From assembly GCA_964563885.1 (NCBI GenBank), contig CAZLYX010000047.1, forward strand, positions 1 through 14,352: a stretch of 14,352 nucleotides of DNA, in the 5' to 3' direction. Shown here one piece after another: positions 1 to 5,105 of the stretch. The position numbers and the translations under genes are program-made. The notes under the pieces are model-generated. The model made no database searches and was not told where the DNA came from. It saw nothing but the letters and a program-made list of their open reading frames with translations. Each line of letters opens with the position of its first letter. Positions within the stretch are counted from its first letter, which is position 1. Origin of the DNA: CAZLYX01 sp964563885. GTDB taxonomy: Bacteria; Pseudomonadota; Gammaproteobacteria; Burkholderiales; Neisseriaceae.

Positions 1-26
1 AAGCTTAAATCAAAAAACGTTCGTTT

Positions 27-57
27 CCGCCTACTTTGCAAGGAGTAGGCGGTTTTT
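27..57 (+). terminator. Rho-independent terminator of a gene left of the window
   Basis: A perfect 9-bp stem (CCGCCTACT at 27-35 with AGTAGGCGG at 44-52) encloses an 8-nt loop and is followed directly by five T (53-57). The T-run lies only on the + strand side, so it ends rightward transcription entering from beyond position 1. No coding sequence of that upstream gene is recognisable in the 26 bases before it. Confidence 0.85.
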
Positions 58-438
58 CGTCCAATTGGACATACACTTAGTTGAGTTGAAAGCGTTTATG
101 ATTAAACACCCATATCTGTAATATATTTGGCTGTTTATATTTAGGGTTTTTAGATGATAGCCGCTGAAAATAATTTCATTTCATTTTATTAAACTGCATA
201 ATTATTAATGTGAAGCTAGAGCAATTTAGATTGTCAAAATTTTATTTATCTAGCAGCTCAAGAAATATTTAAACAAGCTAATCCATAAATTGTGGAAATA
301 TTAAAAATGAGTATAGTTGAGTAGTATCTTGATGTGAAATTTAGACTAAATGCCCAGACAGTTTTATAATCTAGTCAGTATCTAGGTGAATAAGGCTGAC
401 TATTGCTTATTTTAGCATACATGGACATTCCCCAGAAT
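58..438. other. AT-rich spacer, no gene recognised
   Basis: This stretch is very AT-rich and broken by stops in all frames. The longest readable pieces are about 20 codons and lack ribosome binding sites. I see no tRNA, no insertion-sequence ends and no clear hairpin. It forms the left part of the gene-poor region between the terminator at 27-57 and the rpsP operon. Confidence 0.5.
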
Positions 439-501
439 TCACCCGCTATTGTTCATAAACAGTCCATGTACTTCTTTTACCGTGTCATCATTAAAACTCA
501 T
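439..501 (-). CDS. Very small ORF, 20 aa, unknown; possibly a truncated gene
   Basis: A 20-codon frame begins MSFNDDTVKEV and ends at a TGA (439-441). It starts only 8 nt after the stop of the 65-aa ORF at 510-707, and an AGAGGA motif lies just before the ATG at 499-501, giving a plausible ribosome binding site and a translationally coupled start. No domain can be seen at this size. It may be the surviving first codons of a longer lost gene, or a chance frame. Its only support is the binding site and the tandem arrangement with two other leftward small ORFs. Confidence 0.2.
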   Translation of the reverse strand: MSFNDDTVKEVHGLFMNNSG

Positions 502-509
502 AATGTCCT

Positions 510-707
510 CTAGCTTAAAGCTGTATACCCATCTTCATCGGGATGCTTTAGTAGCATTATGCCGTTTGTAGTTTCGTGTTGACTGAATCCATCTTCGAGC
601 ATTAGTCTTAGCATTAAATCAGCATTGATCTTGATGGGTTTAGCTTTGCCCCATTTAACTACTGTATTAGGGCAGCAGCGTAAATGTCCTACTAGATAGT
701 TATTCAT
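510..707 (-). CDS. Hypothetical protein, 65 aa, unknown function
   Basis: This is a leftward frame beginning MNNYLVGHLRCCPNTV and ending in a charged, acidic stretch (HPDEDGY near residues 55-61). There is no signal peptide or membrane segment, and I do not recognise the family. No good ribosome binding site precedes the ATG; a TAG lies a few codons upstream in frame, and the ATG is the first after it. It sits between the leftward ORFs at 743-916 and 439-501, and the three could form a small operon. The whole surrounding region appears decayed, so this may be a real small protein or part of a broken gene. Its composition, with several charged residues and an LMLRLMLEDG segment, looks more protein-like than random AT-rich sequence. 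Confidence 0.35.
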   Translation of the reverse strand: MNNYLVGHLRCCPNTVVKWGKAKPIKINADLMLRLMLEDGFSQHETTNGIMLLKHPDEDGYTALS

Positions 708-742
708 TTCATTTTGATTTAACTAGGCTAGTAAATTATTAG

Positions 743-916
743 TTACATTGTAATAACGATACTCTTGGCTAGAATTAATAGATGTTTATAACGTAATAAA
801 ATATCGGTATTCATGATGCGCTCCTCATATTTGTTTATTGCCAACGATAAGGCGCAACGAGTTTCAAATAGGGTAGCCAGATTGAATAGCAAGTGTTTGT
901 CAGTCACGGACATCAT
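743..916 (-). CDS. Hypothetical protein, 57 aa, unknown function
   Basis: This leftward frame opens with two consecutive ATG codons (914-916, 911-913), begins MMSVTDKHLLFNLATLF and ends at TAA (743-745). An internal ATG at 812-814 is preceded by a strong GAGGAG-type binding site, so the translated product could instead be only the last 23 residues, which are hydrophobic and basic (RYKHLLILAKSIVI). No family is recognised. A TAG stands just upstream of the first ATG, so the frame does not extend further. It is the first and longest-spaced of the tandem leftward small ORFs (743-916, 510-707, 439-501). It may be the remnant of a longer gene whose earlier part is the open fragment at 958-1044. 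Confidence 0.3.
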   Translation of the reverse strand: MMSVTDKHLLFNLATLFETRCALSLAINKYEERIMNTDILLRYKHLLILAKSIVITM

Positions 917-957
917 CAATAAAATAGTCTAAACATCCTCACAGATATTTTTTTATT

Positions 958-1044
958 TCACTGGGTGTTAATGCCGCTAAATATTGCGAGGGTATTGTCA
1001 GTAAGCACTACAATCTTCTTGTCATATGGCTTGAAGATATTTAC
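958..1044 (-). pseudogene. Open fragment without a start codon, unknown gene remnant
   Basis: Twenty-eight codons are open between an in-frame TAA (1045-1047) and a TGA (958-960). They read VNIFKPYDKKIVVLTDNTLA and then IFSGINTQ. The stretch looks protein-like, with alternating hydrophobic residues as in beta strands, but it has no start codon. The same frame continues upstream past one stop with a further readable stretch. With the leftward ORFs that follow it, this is best read as part of a broken leftward gene. Function unknown. Confidence 0.25.
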
Positions 1045-1340
1045 TTATATTGTTGTTTTGATGGTTATTTCCTTTCGTAAACAAGGGAAATACTAACAAA
1101 AACTGTCTTTAAGCAGCAACAAAGAACACTAGTTCGTGCGTATGAGACAAGCGTTTTATCTGAAATTCAAATAATAACATTTCTGTTATAACGATTTTTA
1201 TTAGTTGAGATTATTTTGGAACAAGAAAAAAATATTTACACAGATTAGTGTAATTAAGTTTTGCCATCGAATTGGCAATGAATAGGCTTTAGGTTGGTAC
1301 TATTATTAAAAATCGGCAACATTGTTGTATATAAACCAAA
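1045..1340. other. AT-rich spacer between the leftward and rightward remnant clusters
   Basis: I see no gene here. It separates the leftward small-ORF cluster from the rightward frameshifted gene, so any divergent promoters for both would lie here. A TATAAA-like -10 candidate lies at 1341-1346, about 20 bases before the ATG at 1361, but no convincing -35 is aligned with it. Confidence 0.35.
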
Positions 1341-1360
1341 TATAAAATAGGAAGTGAGCC

Positions 1361-1983
1361 ATGTTATATGGTTTAGATGGATACCATTATATTTGTCCGT
1401 TAGGATAATAGTGTGTGTGATATGTTAAAAGAACAGCATAAGCTGTTGATACTGTTTAAATTATTAAGAAAAAAACAATGACAAGCGAAGTAATGGTATA
1501 TGAGTTGCCAGTCAATGCAAGAGAGATGCTGGATAGTGCAAGTATTATTTGTTTTAGCAGTACAGATGACAGTGAACATGTTACACATTTAGCTAATCAT
1601 CTAAACTGTTGCTACATTACATTTTCACCTTTTTGCGGCGATTTATGAAGATTGTGATGATGAATGGATTAATCCATGTTTTAGGGTGGCTGAGCAAATC
1701 AAACATCTTACATTTGAAAGCCTAAAATTAGCATTTGAAGACGTACTCACGAATGATGTGGGACCTAATTTCTCCAATAAAGATTTAAGCCAGTTTTATA
1801 AATTCTAATCGTCAATTTTTGCTCAAACTATGCGAGATATTGGGTTTGGATAGTCAAGATTCAGCAAGTAAAATCAAAATATTTATTCAAGCCTATAACA
1901 AGCAACAGAAATTTTTACCTTTAGTGCTATATGCACTCACTGATTTTAAGCGCACCACTCAGAATGTGATAACCATGATGTAA
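1361..1983 (+). pseudogene. Multiply frameshifted gene, about 200 codons, unknown family
   Basis: The ATG at 1361 has a good binding site (AGGA at 1349-1352, 8-nt spacer) but its frame stops after 15 codons (MLYGLDGYHYICPLG). The reading then continues in successive overlapping frames. 1422-1481 (MLKEQHKLLILFK) overlaps 1478-1648 (MTSEVMVYELPVNAREM) at ATGA, just after an A7 run at 1469-1475. A +1 shift near the T5 run at 1630-1634 opens YEDCDDEWINPCFRV. A second +1 shift near the T4 run at 1794-1797 opens INSNRQFLLKLCEILGLD, which runs to TAA 1981-1983. Each piece ends within a few codons of where the next becomes open, which random sequence would not give. Single-base indels would restore one soluble-looking protein with no signal peptide. 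I do not recognise the family. Alternatively the first two pieces are separate small ORFs. Confidence 0.5.
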
Positions 1984-2000
1984 TAGGTTAGAGCTGCGGT

Positions 2001-2240
2001 GTGCGTTTACCTAAAGCTTTAAACTCTGCTACTCGAGAAGTAATACTGGTTGAAACTGCATCAATAGCACAACAACATTATTTGTTACCAGCAGGTAAAA
2101 CATGCTTTCACCCAGCTCACATTACAGGCTATCGTTTACATTTAGGGAGTAAAGAAAGTGTGTATTTTGATACTAATAGTAATTTGTTAGAAGCAGCTTG
2201 TGGACGATCTACAAATGCTGTTTCTTTTTTTAGAATTTAG
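2001..2240 (+). CDS. Hypothetical protein or gene fragment, 79 aa, GTG start
   Basis: An open frame runs from a GTG (2001) to TAG (2238-2240), beginning RLPKALNSATREVILVETAS after the start. A TAG at 1989-1991 bounds it upstream and no ATG is available, so if translated it must use GTG, or it is the C-terminal piece of a broken gene. No convincing binding site precedes the GTG. The sequence has the texture of a real protein (GYRLHLGSKESVYFDT), with no membrane segment. It follows the frameshifted gene by 17 nt on the same strand and could be its original downstream partner. I do not recognise the family. Confidence 0.35.
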   Translation: MRLPKALNSATREVILVETASIAQQHYLLPAGKTCFHPAHITGYRLHLGSKESVYFDTNSNLLEAACGRSTNAVSFFRI

Positions 2241-2307
2241 TGGGTAGTAACCTATGCCGACTGTTAGGTATATTAAAACTTAAAATACTAAACTAAAAGC
2301 TCATTTG

Positions 2308-2406
2308 ATGGATCATAGGCTACGCTGGATAGCATTGACGCAATCTTTAGGGTTATTTTATAATGTCAAATGTGTGTTAGAGCATTATGATATTAGACTT
2401 AGATAA
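2308..2406 (+). CDS. Small ORF, 32 aa, probably a gene remnant
   Basis: This frame begins MDHRLRWIALTQSLGLFYNV and ends RLR before TAA (2404-2406). No binding site precedes the ATG, and a few more codons are open upstream in frame (NTKLKAHL). It lies on the same strand as the two preceding fragments, 67 nt after the previous one. It is probably the end of the same decayed locus, or a chance frame. No function can be given. Confidence 0.2.
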   Translation: MDHRLRWIALTQSLGLFYNVKCVLEHYDIRLR

Positions 2407-2469
2407 GTGGTAACTAAATACTCAGAGGCCAATTCACTTCTTTAATTAAATTTAATAAATGTAACGCAT

Positions 2470-2501
2470 AAAAAACCCACCTCAATAAAGGCGGGTTTTT
2501 T
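2470..2501 (-). terminator. Terminator of the rpsP-rimM-trmD-rplS operon
   Basis: Read leftward, CCCGCC pairs with GGUGGG (five Watson-Crick pairs plus one G:U). The stem is extended by flanking A/T pairs and followed by a run of six T. On the + strand the G:U becomes an A:C mismatch, so the hairpin is better suited to leftward transcription. It lies 15 nt past the rplS stop, the expected position for the end of this operon. Confidence 0.85.
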
Positions 2502-2516
2502 GTATGCTGAAAGGAC

Positions 2517-2882
2517 TTAACCTTTACGAGCTGGCAATTTTTCTTTAATACGAGCTGCTTTACCAGTCAGGCCGCGTAAGTAGTACAGTTTGGCACGGCG
2601 AACATCACCGCGGCGCTTAACTTCAATTTTCTCAACTTGTGGAGAATGAAGTTGAAAAGTACGTTCAACGCCTTCACCATTAGAGATTTTGCGAACGATG
2701 AAGTTACTATTTAAACCACGGTTGCGTCGACCAATTACAACACCTTCGTATGCTTGTAAACGGCTACGCGCGCCTTCAATAACACGAACAGATACAATCA
2801 CAGTATCGCCTGGTGCAAAATCGGGAATTTCTTTGTTTAAACGAGCAATTTCTTCTTGCTCTAATTTTTGAATCAAATCCAT
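2517..2882 (-). CDS. rplS: 50S ribosomal protein L19
   Basis: The 121-aa product matches the usual length of bacterial L19. It begins MDLIQKLEQEEI and carries the hallmark segments FAPGDTVIVSVRVIEG (residues 22-37), YEGVVIGRRNRG (45-56), FIVRKIS and the basic tail RRAKLYYLRGL. L19 binds 23S rRNA at the interface with the 30S subunit. The start is set at the ATG 2880-2882: an AGGA box lies 8-9 nt before it, and every L19 starts with this M-x-LI motif. An in-frame ATG 15 codons further upstream would overlap trmD and add a non-homologous leader, so I reject it. It is the last gene of the operon, 13 nt after trmD, followed by a terminator. Confidence 0.97.
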   Translation of the reverse strand: MDLIQKLEQEEIARLNKEIPDFAPGDTVIVSVRVIEGARSRLQAYEGVVIGRRNRGLNSNFIVRKISNGEGVERTFQLHSPQVEKIEVKRRGDVRRAKLYYLRGLTGKAARIKEKLPARKG

Positions 2883-2895
2883 TTTTTTTCCTAAA

Positions 2896-3645
2896 TTATA
2901 ATTGGCTGTCCCGATGTTCTTGTTCAATCTCTTGTAAGAGTCGGGCTTCCTGTGGGATTAACTGACGCTCGGCCAATAAGTCAGGTCGACGCTTCAGGGT
3001 GCATCGCAGCGCTTCTTTTAAACGCCACTCTGCAATCAGGCGATGGTTGCCCGAACGTAAAACGTCTGGAACCACCATCCCCTGAAATTCTAGCGGGCGG
3101 GTATAGTGCGGGCAATCTAGCAAGCCGTTAGCAAACGAATCTTGTTCTGCGGATTGTATATCGCCTAATACGCCCGGAACTAGTCGTAAAACAGCATCCA
3201 TCAACATCATGGCAGGCAATTCGCCGCCTGAGACAACAAAGTCGCCTATGCATACTTCTTCATCTACGTTGTTTTGCAATAGACGTTCATCAACACCTTC
3301 ATAACGGCCACATAGCAAAACCAAATTACTGGCTTGCGATAATTCTGTTACTTTTGAGTGAGTAAGAGGTGTACCTTGCGGACTCAAGTAAAGTACTTTT
3401 GTCTGTCCAGTATTCATTTCTCTTGCGGACTCAATGGCTGCTGCCAAAGGCGGAGCCATCATTACCATTCCAGGACCTCCACCAAAAGGGCGGTCATCGA
3501 TATAACCAAGTTTATTATCAGCAAAGCTACGAGGATTAATAGTATTGAATTGCCAAAGGCCTTGTTTTCTTGCCCGTCCAGTTACGCCGTATTCGGTTAT
3601 GCTAGTGAACATTTCTGGAAACAAGGTAATGGCTTGAATCAGCAT
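2896..3645 (-). CDS. trmD: tRNA (guanine37-N1)-methyltransferase TrmD
   Basis: This 249-aa SPOUT-class enzyme methylates G37 next to the anticodon of tRNAs with a G36-G37 sequence, using S-adenosylmethionine, and thereby prevents +1 frameshifting. It shows the family landmarks: PFGGGPGMVM (residues 53-62), LSPQGTP (88-93), LCGRYEGVDER (111-121), the trefoil-knot segment IGDFVVSGGELP (133-144), and R154 and D169 (in AEQDSF) at the positions used for catalysis in the E. coli enzyme. The length is normal. The ATG (3643-3645) directly abuts the rimM stop (TAA then ATG), so translation is probably coupled; no strong binding site of its own is visible. It is the third gene of the rpsP operon. Confidence 0.97.
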   Translation of the reverse strand: MLIQAITLFPEMFTSITEYGVTGRARKQGLWQFNTINPRSFADNKLGYIDDRPFGGGPGMVMMAPPLAAAIESAREMNTGQTKVLYLSPQGTPLTHSKVTELSQASNLVLLCGRYEGVDERLLQNNVDEEVCIGDFVVSGGELPAMMLMDAVLRLVPGVLGDIQSAEQDSFANGLLDCPHYTRPLEFQGMVVPDVLRSGNHRLIAEWRLKEALRCTLKRRPDLLAERQLIPQEARLLQEIEQEHRDSQL

Positions 3646-4155
3646 TTAATAATCCAAGCCCCAGTCAACAGTAACTATATGCTTCTCGCTATTTACTTCA
3701 TCAATGAAATGAGAAACGAAAGGGATAAGCCGCTGCTCGTGTTCGCTGTCGATGACTAGAATGTCATGAGCGCCAGTTTGCATTAGATTTTGAATCTTAC
3801 CTAATACTAAGCCTTCACGATTAACTACATCCATACCAATAAGATCTGCCCAGTAATACTCATTTTCTTCAGCAGGTCCAAATTGGCTGCGCATAATTTC
3901 AATAGTGTAACCACGTAATGCAAACGCAGCATCCCTACCTTCAATGCCTTCTAGTTTTACTAGAAGTTCAGACGTATTGAGTTTACCGCTTTCAACTTTA
4001 ACAAGTAAAGTGTGGCTATCTTTGCGTAACTGCCACTCAGGGTAATCTAATAAGCTATCTGCATATTCGGTATTAGCTGCAATTTTAAGCCAGCCTTTAA
4101 CGCCAAATACGCCTTTTATGTAGCCCATGGCTACCCATTGTTGAGTGTCGGTCAT
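3646..4155 (-). CDS. rimM: Ribosome maturation factor RimM
   Basis: The 169-aa product is of normal length. The N-terminal RimM beta-barrel carries WVAMGYIKGVFGVKGWLKI (residues 7-25). The C-terminal PRC-barrel begins at EYYWADLIG (99-107) and includes GLVLGKIQNLMQTGAHDIL and IPFVSHFIDEV. RimM binds S19 in the 30S head and helps mature the 3' domain of 16S rRNA. Its place between rpsP and trmD is the classical order. The spacing to rpsP is 16 nt. No clear Shine-Dalgarno sequence is seen before the ATG, so initiation may depend on ribosomes leaving rpsP. The start follows from the conserved N-terminus. Confidence 0.96.
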   Translation of the reverse strand: MTDTQQWVAMGYIKGVFGVKGWLKIAANTEYADSLLDYPEWQLRKDSHTLLVKVESGKLNTSELLVKLEGIEGRDAAFALRGYTIEIMRSQFGPAEENEYYWADLIGMDVVNREGLVLGKIQNLMQTGAHDILVIDSEHEQRLIPFVSHFIDEVNSEKHIVTVDWGLDY

Positions 4156-4171
4156 CGTAGTGTCAATTAGG

Positions 4172-4420
4172 TTATGCAGCGATTTTTTGCTCTTTAACTA
4201 GTTTAGCAACAGCTCCACTTACTTGTGCGCCTTTAGAAACCCAATAGTTAAGGCGTTCGGCGTTTAGGCGTACGCGTTCTTGCTTTTCATTGGCAACCGG
4301 ATTGTAGAAGCCAACACGTTCAACGAAACGACCATCACGACGGCTGCTCGACTCGGCTACAACTACGTGGAAGAAAGGACGGTGTTTTGAGCCACCGCGG
4401 GCTAAACGGATTACTACCAT
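4172..4420 (-). CDS. rpsP: 30S ribosomal protein S16
   Basis: The 82-aa product has the standard S16 sequence: MVVIRLARGGSKHRPFFHVV at the N-terminus, DGRFVERVGFYNP (residues 29-41), and a C-terminal RLNYWVSKGAQVS segment. S16 binds 16S rRNA early in 30S assembly. The ATG (4418-4420) has an AAGGA box about 7 nt upstream. It is the first gene of the leftward operon rpsP-rimM-trmD-rplS. The upstream non-coding sequence carries a promoter candidate. Confidence 0.97.
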   Translation of the reverse strand: MVVIRLARGGSKHRPFFHVVVAESSSRRDGRFVERVGFYNPVANEKQERVRLNAERLNYWVSKGAQVSGAVAKLVKEQKIAA

Positions 4421-4462
4421 GGTTATTCCTTGTGTAAAAACTAGATGTATAGAAAACCTCTA

Positions 4463-4492
4463 ATTTTAGGTTATTTTGTGGTGGTTGTGCAA
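4463..4492 (-). promoter_or_regulatory. Candidate sigma-70 promoter of the rpsP operon
   Basis: Read leftward, TTGCAC (4487-4492) and TAAAAT (4463-4468) are separated by 18 bases, and the ATG of rpsP follows about 43 bases downstream. Both hexamers match the consensus in four or five of six positions. A second -10-like TATACA lies closer to the gene (around 4446-4451) but has no good -35. The assignment is by consensus only. Confidence 0.45.
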
Positions 4493-4886
4493 GTACTTAA
4501 TTGTTTTTGTTTTGTGGTAGGGCAGTTTGAAAGTAAAAGTATTTTTTCGCTGATAAGAAAAATCTAAAACCTAGATTTTAATCTTGAAGGTATGGGGGTG
4601 TTATTGTATGAAATCTCACTATGAAAATTCAGGTAGCATTGATTGCAACCTGAATGACGAACTACTTTATTCTGAGTCATCTTGGTATTATCGCAGACTG
4701 AAATTTTTGAATAAAACTGTCCACAAGAAATTTTAGAATGGATATTATGGGCTTATTAGTTAAAAAGATAACTAATTCAACACGCTAGTAGAAATGACTA
4801 TAGACATATGTTGTACGGAGTAGTTATTACAAATTTATTGATATTGGTGTAGGTAATACTGTTGATATTTTACAATGATATTTGTT
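4493..4886. other. Gene-poor spacer upstream of the rpsP operon
   Basis: No gene is recognised. An AT-rich 8-bp hairpin (AAAATCTA at 4559-4566 with TAGATTTT at 4572-4579) and a degenerate uptake-sequence hairpin (4627-4655) lie here. A 42-codon rightward frame (4608-4736) starts MKSHYENSGS but runs straight through that hairpin and lacks a convincing binding site, so I do not call it a gene. The rest is stop-rich in all frames. Confidence 0.45.
4627..4655. repeat. Degenerate inverted DNA-uptake-sequence hairpin
   Basis: ATTCAGGTAGC (4627-4637) and GCAACCTGAAT (4645-4655) form an 11-bp stem with one mismatch and a 7-nt loop. The left arm with the following bases (4628-4639) matches the reverse complement of AGGCTACCTGAA at 11 of 12 positions; the right arm matches at 9 of 12. 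No T-run follows. It looks like an eroded copy of the perfect pair at 5037-5070. Confidence 0.5.
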
Positions 4887-4887
4887 G

Positions 4888-5004
4888 TCATGGCGTAGCC
4901 ACAATCATTGCGGCAAGGATGTTTAAAAATGCCTGTAATTTAAGGTATACACTTTCTGGTAAAGTGGGATCGATTCGGACTTTAATAAGATTGGCCAGAT
5001 TCAT
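4888..5004 (-). CDS. Small ORF, 38 aa, unknown; faint antitoxin-like start
   Basis: This leftward frame begins MNLANLIKVRIDPTLPESVY and ends at TGA (4888-4890). The pattern 'short N-terminus, then (I/V)KVRIDPTL' recalls the first beta strand of RelB/DinJ-type ribbon-helix-helix antitoxins, and the following segment is hydrophobic. It is only about half the length of such a protein, has no binding site, and no toxin gene follows. If the likeness is real, this is a truncated remnant. The opposite strand is also open here for a similar length, so chance is a serious alternative. Confidence 0.2.
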   Translation of the reverse strand: MNLANLIKVRIDPTLPESVYLKLQAFLNILAAMIVATP

Positions 5005-5036
5005 TGTTGGTGTTCTATTGCTTGGATAGTTTTATA

Positions 5037-5070
5037 AAAAGGCTACCTGAAATCATTCAGGTAGCCTTTT
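5037..5070 (-). terminator. ponA terminator built from an inverted pair of DNA uptake sequences
   Basis: AGGCTACCTGAA (5040-5051) is followed after a 4-nt loop (ATCA) by its exact reverse complement (5056-5067). Flanking A/T bases extend the stem to 15 bp. Read leftward the hairpin ends in TTTTT and lies 36 nt past the ponA stop, so it should terminate ponA; read rightward it has four T. Paired uptake sequences used as terminators are well known in Neisseria, and this 12-mer is the Eikenella-type dialect of Neisseriaceae. No other perfect copy is present in the window. Confidence 0.85.
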
Positions 5071-5105
5071 AAATATTCATAAGCAATAAATCAGGGTGTT
5101 TTATT

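Noticed and set aside
1400..1588. 62-aa Cys- and Ser-rich frame on the - strand
   Set aside because: It overlaps the rightward MTSEV frame, which has more protein-like composition and lies in a chain of rightward pieces.
2883..2927. Upstream in-frame ATG that would lengthen L19 by 15 residues
   Set aside because: The extension overlaps the end of trmD, has no homology to L19, and the internal ATG has a proper binding site.
3358..3759. 133-aa open frame on the + strand
   Set aside because: It lies antisense over trmD and rimM, both certain genes; its sequence is Cys/Ser/His-rich with no family features.
4608..4736. 42-aa rightward ORF beginning MKSHYENSGS
   Set aside because: It runs through the degenerate uptake-sequence hairpin and has no convincing binding site.
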